NCBI GenBank assembly: GCA_001931905.2 | Contig: MSJI02000190.1 | Coordinates: forward strand, 1-64,000 | Reading direction: 5' to 3' | Origin: Cladosporium sp. IMV 00045 | Taxonomy: Eukaryota; Ascomycota; Dothideomycetes; Cladosporiales; Cladosporiaceae | Length of the DNA stretch: 64,000 bases | Shown: piece by piece, positions 11,739 to 24,846 of the stretch | Position numbering within the stretch: the stretch's first letter is position 1 | Layout: every line of letters begins with the position of its first letter | The notes under the pieces: generated by a model | What the model was told of the DNA's origin: nothing | What the model saw: only the letters and a program-made list of their open reading frames with translations | The model's database searches: none | Translations under genes and position numbers: made by a program

Positions 11739-14162
11739 ATTTTTTGAACTGTTCTTTCCCACTTTGGAGAGGGCCTGATGGGGAGTGTGTGGATTCGTAG
11801 TTGATATACCCGAGACGCAGGAAATGGTCTCTTACGGCTTGATGCATAGTGGTTTCCGGAACAAAAGGGGTGGTTTGGGTGGTGTCGGACGAATGCAGAA
11901 ATGATGAGCACATGAGGCGGCCACGTGGAAGGTACGCAGGCATGCAGACGAGATAGAAATGGATCCTGATTCCGTTGGCCAGCACACGTACCGACTGGAT
12001 GTGGCCGTGCGGAAGCTAAGTGAGGATATGGTTGTACGGTATCGCGAGACATCAATTCTCCTGGAACTGGTCGGACAAGCAAGAGATCCGTCCTAACCGG
12101 CGAGAAGAGGCATGTCAAATGCCTTGATAATTAACCTACACTTCCAGTCAGTCGATCCAGCATTGACCCAAACAAGCTAAGCAACAACAAAAGCCGTGTC
12201 AGTCTTTGTTAGGGTGTCCACGTTGGCGATTAAACCTCTCCATACCGCGTACGCTTCGTTGACATTTTCTTGGCTGATTCGATCGGATTAAGGCAAACAG
12301 ACCTTGTCTCCTCACTCATATATTGCATGTAGAGAGATACTCTTTCGTTGAGCCCCTCGACTATGCGGCTCCTTCTTCTTCCCCTCTCAAAAGCCCCTTG
12401 CAGCTCATCGAAGCTTTTTATACTCCCTCCGCGGCCTTGGGTTTCCTTGGTATTCCCGAGACTCATTCGTATCCGACCGAAAGTGGAAGGTCAATCTGCA
12501 GAATCACAACAGCGAACTCGTTTGCGTACCGGGCATTTGTTTCGGCATAATGCAGTTCAGATACCAATGGTATGAAAACATGTTATGCATCTTATGCAAC
12601 TAGATGGGCGGTTGCCGGGAAGCGACTATTGGTTAGGTAAACGAAGTGATGGGGTTTCGCCATCGGGATATGAGTTGAGCCGGGTAGGTGTGGTCGGTGA
12701 GCATGTTGCCGAACATTCGGTACGATCACGGCTGTTGCTGTTGAGATCGAGTATGTTCGGCTCTTGTTTTGTTCTTGGTCTGTGGGACGTAGGCGAAATA
12801 GTACATATCGCTGCTGTTGGCTGATGTGAAGTAGAGCCGAAGATGTATAGTTAGGGAACGAACGACCTGTGATACAGCACAACGACTGCCTTCGCTAGAG
12901 ATCTCAGCGTCTCTCAACTCTCTGCTGTATCATATATATTCTTTGTGATACCGTTGTTGACAAGCCCTAGGTCAACAGATGAGATGTTCGACTGTGTTTG
13001 TTAGGGTTAGGGTTGGGGTTCCACAAGATCTTTGCGTTGCCTGGTTTTGGATAATAATGGATAATATCACGACACTTAGCCGAAATCGAGTGCTGCCCTA
13101 GCTGCAATGCTGCAGCTTGCATACATAAATGTCTCATCACGAGCTTTTCTGTTTGCTAGAAACGTAACTCGTCTCATGACTCGGTGTAATTGCCACGTGT
13201 GATCGATGCATCCACGGATGAAGGACATCTCTGCCTCATCTACCGCGCCAGTTGACGAAAATGCTCGATCGAAATGCTGAATGGACTGGGGCGTAGACAT
13301 CCGCTGTGTAACAGCGGGTTGCATGTGGCCAGACATGACGCCTGATCGATGCGTTGACCCCAAGCTGTGTGCATGTATGGTATTACGGTTTCCACGTCAC
13401 CGGCGCATGGGCCTAGACCACGTCGACGACCAATTATCGAGTACTGCACCGGCTGTAAGCGAGCCCAGTGGTCCGGGTCACCATACCTACCTGCCGTGGC
13501 GAATCAAACGGATTCGATCGATGGACCATCACTTCCACCATGCAAGGTAGATGCACATGCCCGTGGTAGACTGACAATGTACTACGAAGTCGACTTTTGG
13601 CGACATTCCCATCACAGGATCTCAGAGTTCCGCGGACGGCAGTTCAGACAGCTCCAGCTCGGCAGGAAGCAGACGGTGATTGTTGGTCAGACACATTCAC
13701 AGGTATTTTGCCGGCCGCCTCAATCATCCATTACCTCATACATTGGCCAACATTCACGTCCCTTTCGAGCTGTGACCGATGAGCGGCGACACAGAGACTC
13801 TTGCTATCAGGAATGTATTGTTGCTGATCCCGATTTTTTATTTCTGCCATACCAGTGTCGCGACTTCATGCGGAAGACGCTTGGCATTATCAAGTTCTCC
13901 GGCCGATGTTGTGGTGCCGACTTGCACAAAGGAAAGAAAGAAGGATAAGGACCATGGTCTTAATGCAGCTGCTATCAATGCAGAGACGGTTTCTCCAGAG
14001 CTCGAAACATTGACATGATGCACTGGACTGGGTTAAATACGCACCAGCGCTCACGGCTGCAAGGATAGTAGAGTTTTTCTTCGCCAGCCTCATCGCGACT
14101 TCTTTAGGAAGTTGCATCAAAAGCTGACCTTTTTTTTTTTTTTCTTCTTTTTTTGGCAACTG
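11739..14162. other. Gene-poor stretch with a short telomere-like tract
   Basis: No convincing gene. At about 13000-13020 there is TTAGGGTTAGGGTTGGGG, roughly two and a half units of the fungal telomere repeat in an internal position. A run of T (14131-14146) lies directly before the small Zn2Cys6 gene. Open frames at 13281-14018 overlap on several frames and show no domain. Confidence 0.5.
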
Positions 14163-14635
14163 ATGGAACCGACTACTTCCCAGCAATCAAGAGACTTTCG
14201 AGAAAATCCAATGGATGTCCCGAAATCACGCAAAGGCCAGATGGCTGCTTCGGCTTGCGGAGCTTGCAGACAGAGGAAGGTGAAGGTAGTAGTTGGCACT
14301 GGCAATCTATGGAGAGGGAACGAGGACCAGAAAAGGGCTGCGCAACAGACTAACCCATTGCATTCCAGTGTTCGGGAGAAAGACCGAGCTGCGATCGATG
14401 CATCAAGAAGCAGTATGCATGCACGTACGATGTCGAGGAAGGAATGACAAAGCTCCAAGACATGAAGGCGCAGATGCGGCAGCAGACCGCGGAACTGCAT
14501 CGTCTGAGGATCGTGATGCACGTGTTGGTGAATGGCTCGGATAAAGACGCAGCGGAGGTTCTTGCGCGGCTGAGACTGGGCGAGACTGTCGAGCAGCTGG
14601 CGAGCGTTCTGGAGGCGAGGTTATCAGACGAATGA
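14163..14635 (+). CDS. Small Zn(II)2Cys6 binuclear-cluster protein, two exons
   Basis: Exon 1 is 14163-14285 and exon 2 is 14369-14635. The 83-base intron starts GTAGTA, has a CTAAC branch site and ends TTCCAG. Joined, they give 129 residues. Splicing rebuilds a perfect fungal zinc cluster: C32-x2-C35-x6-C42-x6-C49-x2-C52-x6-C59, with the basic RQRKVK stretch between cysteines 2 and 3. After it comes a helical, probably coiled-coil segment (MTKLQDMKAQMRQQTAELHRL) and then LARLRLGETVEQLA. Such clusters bind CGG-type DNA half-sites as dimers. The usual fungal_trans regulatory domain is absent, so this is either a compact DNA-binding protein or a truncated larger factor. The start chosen is the first ATG after the T-tract; an in-frame ATG at 14112 would add a poly-Phe run and is unlikely. 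Confidence 0.75.
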
Positions 14636-16485
<1,850 letters not shown>

Positions 16486-17246
16486 AAAGCAAGGGAAGCG
16501 GAAAGGTAGCAAGGAGATGGCAAAGCGGAGAAGTCGAGAAAGAGGGAGGGCCACGAACAGTACAAGCATTGCTATCAAACAGGTTTGCCTGGTTTCATGA
16601 ATGAAAAGAAGGGTCTCAGAGCTGGACCTCAAATATCCCCCCAAAAATTAGCATCGTCTTCTCGTGGGCAAAGTGTTGATCACTCCCCAGAAAACAAGCG
16701 CAGAAAAAGCGGAAATCAAAGCAAATATGAAACGAAAATTGTCTCTACTCTCTCACACAGCTCCCTTCGCCCACTCTTGCAATTCAACAAATCCTGAGGC
16801 CATGCGCGCTCCGTAGCTCAGCTTGCCCGGGAGAGATGCGATCCCAGCAAGACTTCATTTCATCAAAAAGAAGACCAGTCACACCATTGGCCCGTGATGA
16901 AAAGAAAAAAAAAAAAAATCGCTGGCAACTATTTGTTCACTGCCCTGCAGCTTGGGTTGTTTAGGCACGATGATATCAACGTCGTATACAAGTGGGACGA
17001 TGGGAATCGGGGATTATGATGTGTCGAAGCAAGCCAAGTGAAATCTACCGGGACAATTGAGAAGACTGCTGGAAAAAACAAAAAAGCAATTGAATACGGT
17101 ATACACAGATACAACAACGCTATCCCAAATCGCGCCTTGCTGGCCGTGTGCTAGTTTCGTCATAATCGTAACAAGTAAGAGGAAAACGAAAAACGAAAAA
17201 AAAAGGAGATCTTCCGCTCTCAATCTTAAGCAGATGACCTCCCTTC
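16486..17246. other. Intergenic between convergent genes
   Basis: The 3' ends of HEM2 and of the gene on the other strand face each other here. A-rich runs occur near 16907-16918 and 17196-17203. No gene or RNA seen. Confidence 0.6.
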
Positions 17247-19550
17247 TCAAGCCACGACCGCATCAGCAGCAGCAGCCTCACCTTCACCAACAACCTTCTC
17301 AGCACCAGCACTAGCACCCTCACCAGCGACAGCGACAGCAGCCTCTGCGACACCAGCACCACCCGCACCAGCCTTCCCACCCCCCGCCTTCCTCGCCTTC
17401 TGCTTCTCCGCCCACTCCCTACTAGCCGCCCTCCCCCTCTCAGCCGCAGCGGCTCTAGCCTTCCTCGCGGCGTCTTCCTTCTCGCGCTTGGAAGTCTCCG
17501 CCGCTTCTTTGGCGGCCGCGGCGCGCGCGTAGACTTCTTTGCCTTTCGAGGTGGAAGTTGAGGTGTTGGAAGTGGAGCGGTGGGCGGGGTTGAATGATGA
17601 GGTGGAGGCGGGGATTTGCACGGAGGAAGGGCGAGGGCGTTTTGAGACTGTGAGGTTTGTGGGGGCCGGGGGTTTTGATGATGAGGTTGAGGTTGAGGGG
17701 CGGGGTTTGGCGGTAGCGGTTCCGGTGGTGGAGGTTGGGCCTTTCTTAACAGAAGCACCACTCGAGCCGCCGTTCATGGCCGACTCTCGTGCGCGGCTGG
17801 CGGCCGTTTGGCGCACGCTAGGGGTGTGTTTGAGCGTACCGGGGACGGGACGGGCTTTGAAGGCTGGTTTCTTCTCAGCGGCGGCGACGTCTGGTTTCTC
17901 TTTGCTCTTCGCGGCAGCCTGCTCGGCCTCCCGCTTCATTCTCTCCTCGCGTGCGGCTTTCAGCTTGGCCGCCACCGCTTCTCCAGGCAGCTGGAAGGTG
18001 CTCTTAGTCGGGGCCTTGGAGCTCTTGGGTGCAGGCGGTGGGGTGGGGAAAGAGAGGGAGACTGGACGTGGTTTGCTGTGTGGGATGACTGTCTCCTTTT
18101 TGGGTCTGGAGTCGGGCTTGGTGGTAGTGCTGGTGGTCTTGGGGTCTTTGCGGGCAGCTGAAGGCACTACGCTCTGGCGGACACTGCTCGCACGACCAAG
18201 AGTGGTGGATGGCCTGGGACGAGTGGTTGTAGGAGCTTTGACAGCGTCTTTGCTTCCTCCCTGTGCCATGGACAGGCGGGCCTGAGTGGCTTTGGTCATT
18301 CGGACCACCGGCGCTGGCTTGGCTTTCTTAGCCTTCTCCTTCTCCTCGGTGGGCTTCTCGGATCGCTTCTCAGCCGATGAAGTGAGGTTGGGAATCTCAA
18401 GATTTACTTTCTCAACGGCATCCTCCAGCTCGTCCATGGCCTCAATTGGGTCTTCAGACTTGTTACTGGAAGGACGCCTTGCGGAGGGCGCGGCGGTTGG
18501 TTGTGCGGCTTCAGTGTTGAGAGGGACATTTTGCGATGGAGAAACATGTTGAGCGGCGGTAGAAACAGAAGGTGATGCTGTTGATTGTGTGTCGGCCTCG
18601 ACAATTGACACGTCCTGGGACGGAGTAGCAGTTTGTGTGGGCTCGACAGGCACAGCATGCTCGACTGGCTGAACGTTCTCCTTGTTGCTCGTCGAGCGTT
18701 TGCCAGGTGATTCTGTACGAAGATCTTTGACGAGCTTCGGCACAGCAGTTGCGACGGGCGACCCTGGAGCTTCGAACGGAGTTTCGACCTCTGGTTCTGA
18801 GACCTCGTTCTCTTCGGGTTGCGGTTTGGTATCAATGGAGATGTCTGGGAGCTCGCTAGACGATCGCTCAGGGGCTTGTGTCGCAATGGGTGCTGAGGGC
18901 TCGTCGCTCATGGTACTTGCAGGCTCATCGAGCGCTGTTGTCGTAGTCTCGATTTCCTCCGGCTCAGGCACATTCGTAGTGGTTTCATCCTGGTCCATCG
19001 CAGTGGGACCAGTCGCTTGCGGCGCACCCGCGTTTCCAATTGAAGTGATCCTCAACTTCGCAAGACGCTCCATGGTCTCGTTCGTCGTAGCATCCAGCGC
19101 ATGCTGCTCAGCTTCAGCCTCGGTCTCTGCCTCCTCCTCGTCCTGCCCAACAGCCTCATCAACCGCCTCAACCACTTCAACCTGCCTCTCCTCCTCCTCA
19201 GCCTTCTCCTCCTCAGCCTTCTTCCTCCCCCTCGTCTTCCTCGTCACAATCTCCACAGGCGCCTTGCTCTCAGTGCTATTGGGAGCAATCTCGCCCAGCA
19301 CGGCTCTCTCGGGCGTGGTTGGCTTTGCGTCGGGGGAAGCGAGGGTGTTGTTTTCGTCAGGCAGTTCGAGTACGGCTTCTGCGTCGACGTGCATGTCTTG
19401 AGCGACCGCGGCCGCTTTGGCGCGCGTCATGCGACCCATGATGGAAGTGTAGCGCGCAGGACGAGGCGTGTTTTGTGGGATGTTTTGTGCGCTATCGCAG
19501 GGTTGAGGAGAGAGGATCTCTTTGAGATCTTGGGGAGGTTTTGAGATCAC
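17247..19550 (-). CDS. Low-complexity basic coiled-coil protein, possibly TPX2-like spindle factor
   Basis: A single frame of 767 residues; the more likely start is the internal Met at 19439 (MGRMTRAKAAAVAQD..., about 730 residues), where a fungal-type N-terminus begins. The first half is acidic and rich in Glu, Thr and Pro, with the motif ERAVLGEIAPNS near the N-terminus. The second half is basic, with Ser/Thr/Pro/Lys repeats, a helical AREERMKREAEQAAAK stretch next to FQLPGEAVAAKL, the short motif FKARPVPGTLKH and, near the C-terminus, a long Ala/Lys/Arg/Glu helix (KEVYARAAAAKEAAE). FKARPxP plus charged helices recalls the repeats of TPX2-type microtubule nucleators, so a spindle or microtubule role is a guess. 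The frame is convincing because composition and codon pattern hold over 2.3 kb; antisense frames are shadows. Confidence 0.7.
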   Translation of the reverse strand: MISKPPQDLKEILSPQPCDSAQNIPQNTPRPARYTSIMGRMTRAKAAAVAQDMHVDAEAVLELPDENNTLASPDAKPTTPERAVLGEIAPNSTESKAPVEIVTRKTRGRKKAEEEKAEEEERQVEVVEAVDEAVGQDEEEAETEAEAEQHALDATTNETMERLAKLRITSIGNAGAPQATGPTAMDQDETTTNVPEPEEIETTTTALDEPASTMSDEPSAPIATQAPERSSSELPDISIDTKPQPEENEVSEPEVETPFEAPGSPVATAVPKLVKDLRTESPGKRSTSNKENVQPVEHAVPVEPTQTATPSQDVSIVEADTQSTASPSVSTAAQHVSPSQNVPLNTEAAQPTAAPSARRPSSNKSEDPIEAMDELEDAVEKVNLEIPNLTSSAEKRSEKPTEEKEKAKKAKPAPVVRMTKATQARLSMAQGGSKDAVKAPTTTRPRPSTTLGRASSVRQSVVPSAARKDPKTTSTTTKPDSRPKKETVIPHSKPRPVSLSFPTPPPAPKSSKAPTKSTFQLPGEAVAAKLKAAREERMKREAEQAAAKSKEKPDVAAAEKKPAFKARPVPGTLKHTPSVRQTAASRARESAMNGGSSGASVKKGPTSTTGTATAKPRPSTSTSSSKPPAPTNLTVSKRPRPSSVQIPASTSSFNPAHRSTSNTSTSTSKGKEVYARAAAAKEAAETSKREKEDAARKARAAAAERGRAASREWAEKQKARKAGGGKAGAGGAGVAEAAVAVAGEGASAGAEKVVGEGEAAAADAVVA

Positions 19551-19893
19551 GGATGAATGTATGTCTTGTTTTTCTCTGTCTTGTCTTGTCTTGACGTGTA
19601 GCAGCCGATTGTGAGGAATGTTGTCGCAGAAAGAGCGGGTTGTGTGAAGATGGGGGGGAGGGGGAGGTTGTTTGTTTACGTTCTAGCCGTAAGAGGCAAG
19701 GGCGTTGCGATGGACCCTGGTTTCAAGAGAGTGAATGCACCACCAATTCGGATCAAGAGGGGCTTCACTTTACGTTTCCGGGTCGCTGGCATATACAAGA
19801 CCGCTCTGGAGCAAAAAAGTATCGGCAACGATGAGAATGCAGTGCTTGTAGAGATTCGATTGACTGGATGGACGAGACAAAAATAAAAAATTT
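19551..19893. other. Intergenic, no gene seen
   Basis: Short region between the start of the coiled-coil gene and the 3' end of tRNA-Phe. It has the T/A-rich run AAATAAAAAATTT right after the tRNA's 3' end; on the tRNA strand this gives TTTTTTATTT, a fitting Pol III stop signal. Confidence 0.6.
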
Positions 19894-19995
19894 GCAGCTT
19901 CTGTGGATCGAACACAGTACCTCCAGATACCGCACAGAATGCTTTGACATGAAGTGAACTTCAGTCTGGCGCTCTCCCAAGTGAGCTAAAGCTGC
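19894..19995 (-). tRNA. tRNA-Phe (anticodon GAA) with a 30-base intron
   Basis: On the minus strand the sequence folds as a full tRNA. The acceptor stem is GCAGCTT pairing with AAGCTGC. The D arm is GCTC-ACTTGGGA-GAGC. The anticodon stem is CCAGA with TCTGG, its loop reads CTGAAG then A, and the T arm is CTGTG-TTCGATC-CACAG. The anticodon GAA is at plus 19962-19960. The intron (19958-19929) sits one base after the anticodon, the canonical place for nuclear tRNA introns. The mature tRNA is 72 bases before CCA addition. Confidence 0.93.
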
Positions 19996-21301
19996 TTATT
20001 TCATGACTGTCCAACAGTCAATAAGATTATATACAACAGATTTTTGGAGTCACCACCAGCTTTCAAGGATCAGATCATACCTGACCAAGCAATCAATTAA
20101 TCAGTGAAAATCGCCGGCAAATACAAAGATGAATGTGTGACTTGGCCTGGTCGTGGCCTCTGACAGCTCCCACTTCCATCTTCGAGGAATAGGTTACACC
20201 CGGGTGCTGGCATCTTGCATACACGGAGCCCAGCGGATATAAAGTGTACCTGCGAACCATTCCAACTTCAGTACAAGACATTCAGGCCTCTTCTTTCCTT
20301 CGCATGTTATACAGCATGTGAGGGAAGATGAGATAGGCTCGTCGAAATCCAAGACAGACCAACGTCAGGTGAATCACAATTGCCTAACACATCATTCAGC
20401 TTCATGTTGATGGTGTTTATCATCTTGTCTCGAAGATCGTGCTCGAATGATACAACCCCGCAGCTATAACCCTGCTAGCTCGGAAGGCTCAGTCGGAGCT
20501 GTGATAGAGGAGTGAGAGCGTGACCCAAAGGCGGATTGGGAGGAGGAGCAGGTGCAGAAAATCTTTCTGCCATTGGGTGTTTTGGCGAATTGAAAATCTG
20601 GGCATTCGAACATTTTTTTTTTATTTTGATGCATTTGATCACTTTCTGTCTCCCTTCCGTCTACGAGAAGATCTTGCCCCGAGACGAGACGGAGCTGACT
20701 GTGTGAATCTGATCCTGACGTAATCCCGGAGACAGAGACAGAGCGAGAGAGAAGAGAGAGATGCCGAAGTTGCAGCCCACTTCGCTGCGCGTACGTACTC
20801 GCCGCCCAACTTCTCGTAGTGGCACCAAGTGTGAAACGGCTTGCCTGCCTGCCTGTAGCTCTTCTGCCCGCCGTGTGACTTGCTTGCCAGGGCCCTTGCG
20901 TGCATCTCGACCACACTACTACTACTACTTATTATCATCCACCACAGTCAATCCATTGCCAAACCACTCCCACTCCCAATTCACCTCTGTCGACTGCTTC
21001 CGCCTCCCACCAAGTCACCGCCTCGTCATTCACCAACCCGACGTCGGCCCGTTTCGTCTATCTGGACCCCTCCAGCCCACCTGCCCGTTCGAGCATCTTG
21101 CAACCATCCACCATTATTCCTGAGCATTGAGACGCCCTCTGCGACACGCGACACTGGTCATAGTCCCTTCCGAACAGAAGTCTGCAAAGCTCGACAAAGC
21201 AGCGCAACAACACGCGCACTGAGCGCGGCGGCTTAGCTCACGCCTACCATCGGACACACCACTCACCGACCGCATAGCACATCCGGACGAATACAGCAAA
21301 C
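19996..21301. other. Intergenic and leader of the endosulfine gene
   Basis: No gene. The last 400 bases (from about 20900) are C-rich with many CCAC and CTCC words, consistent with a fungal 5' leader for the gene starting at 21302. Confidence 0.55.
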
Positions 21302-21878
21302 ATGAACCCTCACCAGAAGAATAAGGTGGACGTCAGCGTAAGTACCGATTACAGTCATACACCCATTCTCGCCCCATCGCACCGTCCTCCATCCCAACAA
21401 ACCAACCACTGACCGCCTCCCCCAACAGTCCCTTACGGAAGAAGAACAGAAGCTCTTCCGCCTCTACGGCAAGCTGCCCAACAAGAAAGACCTGCTGCAG
21501 AACAAGCTGAAGGAGCGCAAATACTTCGACTCGGGCGACTACGCCATGTCCAAAGCCGGCAAATCCGACAATGCGCTCGTCGGCGGCCTGGGCCGCGAGC
21601 ACCCCTCCCCGGACACCATCCCGCACCTCTCGCAGCAGAACTCCAACTCCGGCGGCGCGGGCGAGAACCAGCACCGCAGCGGCAGCATTGCGGGCGCTGG
21701 TCCGGCGTTGACCCCCACCGCTTCCCACGGCCACGGGCAGGCGGGCAGCCCCGTCAAGGAGAGCTTGCTGCAGAGGGGAACGAGCGTGGACGAGCAGGAT
21801 CCTGAGGAGGTGGCTAAGACTGCTGCGCGGGCGCAGGGCGAGGCGGACGAGCCGAGTGGCGTGCCCATTAGGCAATAG
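21302..21878 (+). CDS. Endosulfine/ARPP-19 family (Igo1-like) protein phosphatase 2A inhibitor
   Basis: Exon 1 is 21302-21337 (12 codons) and exon 2 is 21429-21878; the 91-base intron begins GTAAGT and ends AACAG. The product has 161 residues. It contains the family signature: a helical LFRLYGKLPNKKDLLQNKL followed by RKYFDSGDYAM. The Ser of FDSGDY (residue 47) is the site that Greatwall/Rim15 kinases phosphorylate in this family, turning the protein into an inhibitor of PP2A-B55. In yeast, Igo1/2 act at entry to quiescence and protect mRNAs. The rest is a disordered Gly/Ser/Ala tail (GREHPSPDTIPHLSQQN...). Without splicing, no Met lies near the conserved helix, which supports the short first exon. 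Assignment is strong. Confidence 0.92.
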
Positions 21879-22709
21879 ATGGGTTGTGAGGAAGACGAAG
21901 TTTGGGCTTGTTCTTGAGAGAACGGCGAGGGCGACGATGAAACGGCATGGCACGGTACGGCGAGACAAGGATAAGAAACACAAAAAAGGAGAGCCTCTAC
22001 TTTTTGCGGGAGTTTTACTGCTGCGGGACGGCTGTATCTGTGTTGCTCAATCTTGAAAGGACAGATGGGAGAAACGACTCGGGAGTGGTTTTGCCGAAAC
22101 GGCCACTGTTATTTTCTTTTTCTTTTTTCTTTTTTTCTCAGGATGGGATCGAAAACCAAAAACACGTCCAAGTGTCTCTCTAGTCATGAAGATAGTGCAA
22201 GAAAGAATTTCCACCGAATTGGAGCTGTCTTGCTGTGCTGCGTATGTGATTTTTCCAATCCTGAATTGAGCGAGACCATGTGCCTCGTTCGTTCAGAGGT
22301 CGTATGTTTGCAATGCGTTTTTGCTCATGAAGGCATCGATTTTCCGTCGTACTGACTTGCTGGTTTGCTTCTGATGCATTAAGCTGGCTTCGCCAAGGCC
22401 CGCGCTGAGGATGCAGTTGACCGACATCCAGAGCAATCAACATGAGGATTCATTGCTGTAAGACAATTTAGCCAGCAGATATTGCAACTGCCATAGGACA
22501 CCAATTCGGCACATCTGTGATACTCGCTTCTTCAAGCTATCAAGGACCCAAACTCCGCGGAATCCGGCAACGCAAATCAACCCAAGACTAAATCCAGTAA
22601 ACAATTCACGTCAACTTCCTTGGATTCATCGAACGAGCATCCCGATCAGGCCGAAATATAACAACTTTCAAGGCTACATATACAACCAGAACGATCACAA
22701 CCCATAATC
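21879..22709. other. Intergenic, no gene seen
   Basis: Holds a T-rich tract near 22110-22138 and the C-rich leader of the next gene. Open frames are short and unsupported. Confidence 0.55.
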
Positions 22710-23774
22710 ATGGCCCAACCAACAACCCCCCACTCCCTCTCCCTAAAAGTCCTCCGCCTCTCCCGCCCCTCTCTCGCCACGCAAACACCCCTCCCAAACA
22801 CCAACGACAGCTCCAACACCACCACCACCACCATCCCACCGACCGCCTCCCTCGCCCACCCCTCCGCAGACCCCACAAGCAGCAACCCTCTAACGCCCCT
22901 GCTAACCCTCCCGGCTTCCTTCGGCGCCGCCTACGTAGGCGAGACTTTCTCCTGCACTCTCTGCGTGAACAACGACATTCCCCCACCTCCTCAGCAGCAA
23001 CAGCAGGGAGGCTCGAACAAAACAATCTCCGCCGTCCGCATCGCTGCCGAACTCCAAACCCCTAGCACGAGCAACTCCCCTTCCGGAGCTGGGATTCCAC
23101 TCGAACTCACTTCCTCAACCTCGGCTGAAGCCACAGCAGAACATCCCACGACAGACGAAACCTCCCCTCTCCCGGGAAGCACACTCCAACGCACCCTCTC
23201 CTACGACCTAAAAGAAGCAGGCCCGCACGTGCTCGCCGTCACGGTTTCTTACACGGAGACTCTGCGCGGCGAAGGCGAAGGGGCGGCGAGCGGGGGCCGG
23301 GCGAGGACGTTTAGGAAATTGTACCAATTTGTCGCGCAGCCGGTGCTGGCTGTGAGGAGTAAGGTTAGTGCTTTGCCGGTGCCTTCGCCTTTGTCTGGTA
23401 ATGGTAGTACTGCTGGCGCGGGGGAGGTGGGCAGGAGGTGGGTGCTCGAAGCGCAGGTGGAGAATGTGGGCGAGGGGAGTGTGGTTGTTGAGAGGGTTTG
23501 GTTGGTTGGTGGGGAGGGGGTGGGGTGGAAGGGGGGCGTTGATGTTGCTGGTGGGGGAGAGGAGGGGAGTAAAGGCAGCGGGAGTGGGAATGGAAGTGTC
23601 GTTCTGAAGCCGAGGGATGTGGAACAGGTCATGTTCGTGGTTGAGGAAGAGAAGGGTTTCAAGAAGGCTGGTGCTGGTGGTGGGAGGCCGCTGGCGCAGG
23701 TCGAGATTGATTGGAGGAGTGGTATGGGGGAGAAGGGGAGGTTGACTACGGGTTGGTTGGCGGCGAGAGGGTGA
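22710..23774 (+). CDS. TRAPPC13-like (DUF974) subunit of a TRAPP trafficking complex
   Basis: Single exon, 354 residues. After a Pro/Thr-rich N-terminus, the segment LPASFGAAYVGETFSCTLCVNND matches the first beta-sandwich of the TRAPPC13 family, where SFG, YxGETF and N-D are conserved. Later come LQRTLSYDLKEAGPHVLAVTVSY, then RKLYQFVAQPVLAVRSKV, then LEAQVENVGEGSVVVERV. The end, QVEIDWRSGMGEKGRLTTGWL, is the typical C-terminal strand. TRAPP complexes act as tethers and Rab exchange factors at the Golgi and in autophagy. The Gly-rich insertions (about residues 265-290) are unusual and probably disordered loops. Family assignment comes from the motifs. The second half is GC- and G-rich compared with the first. 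Confidence 0.82.
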   Translation: MAQPTTPHSLSLKVLRLSRPSLATQTPLPNTNDSSNTTTTTIPPTASLAHPSADPTSSNPLTPLLTLPASFGAAYVGETFSCTLCVNNDIPPPPQQQQQGGSNKTISAVRIAAELQTPSTSNSPSGAGIPLELTSSTSAEATAEHPTTDETSPLPGSTLQRTLSYDLKEAGPHVLAVTVSYTETLRGEGEGAASGGRARTFRKLYQFVAQPVLAVRSKVSALPVPSPLSGNGSTAGAGEVGRRWVLEAQVENVGEGSVVVERVWLVGGEGVGWKGGVDVAGGGEEGSKGSGSGNGSVVLKPRDVEQVMFVVEEEKGFKKAGAGGGRPLAQVEIDWRSGMGEKGRLTTGWLAARG

Positions 23775-23914
23775 TGATCTTGAAAAGAGATTCAGATCTT
23801 TCTACAGAACCTGGCCACACCGCACTATGGACGCGAAAAGCAAGGTAGAATCATGAACATCATTTCACCACCCACGCCGTCTTCAGTCGCCACCAAGACA
23901 CTCACCACCAAGAT

Positions 23915-24805
23915 CTAAGCGCCAACGCCCTGCTTACTACTATGCTTATGCTTCACCACCAAATTGACCCTCGTAGTCGGCACCCTCCCCCTCTCCGGCT
24001 CCCTCAGCGCCCCAACAGCCCCATCCCGCCATCTCTCCAACCTCGGATTCCTGCTCAAAACACCCCTCGCCGCCCTCCCAGCCACCAAACCCAACCCCAT
24101 CAAATGCCTCAGCACAACCTCCCTGGTCTCCCCAGCATCCCCGCCCCTCCTCCCCACCTCCCTCAACTCCGCATACGCCGCTTCCAACTTCCTATCAACC
24201 TCCTCCCCCCTCTCGGTCCGCACCGCCGCCACCTCGCGAAAAACGCGCTCCACCACCCCCACACCCCCCGGCACCCCCGAAGCGTACGCCAGCGTCGTCC
24301 GCCGCAGCACGTCCAGCGCTTCGGTGCCGCTGTACGTCCCCGCGCGCAGGCTGGAGAGCAGCTCTTCGCTCACGTTGTCGATGCAGAAGCGCGCCGAGCG
24401 CGCGGTCGCCATCGCTGCTTGCGCGCCGGAGAAGTCGTGCCATATTTGTATGGAGGGGAGGAGGAGGAGGGCGCTGCTGGCGCAGCCGATTAGGCCGCCG
24501 GTTAGGAGGGCGGGGGTGTTGTGGGCGAGTGTGGGGATGTTGTTGTTATTGTTGGGAGTGTTGCGGTTGGGCTTGGGGCGGGGTGGGTGGGGAGTTTGGG
24601 CGAGGGAGGTGCTGGAATTTGGCTGCTGTGTCGCAATGCTGGATTTGGGTTGCATGGTCGATGCTGGTGCCGATGCTGGTGCCACTCCGGCCTTGGACGC
24701 AGGAGCAGCGTTCGTCTTCTTTTTGTTCTGCGCTGGAGCTTTCGCCGTATTCCTATTACCTAGTACGGACGGCGCGCTAGCCTGTCCAGACGGCTTGGTT
24801 GGGAT

Positions 24806-24846
<41 letters not shown>

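Noticed and set aside
17539..19544. Long plus-strand frames opposite the coiled-coil gene
   Set aside because: Composed of Ser/Leu/Val low-complexity sequence and overlapping one another in two frames; antisense by-products.
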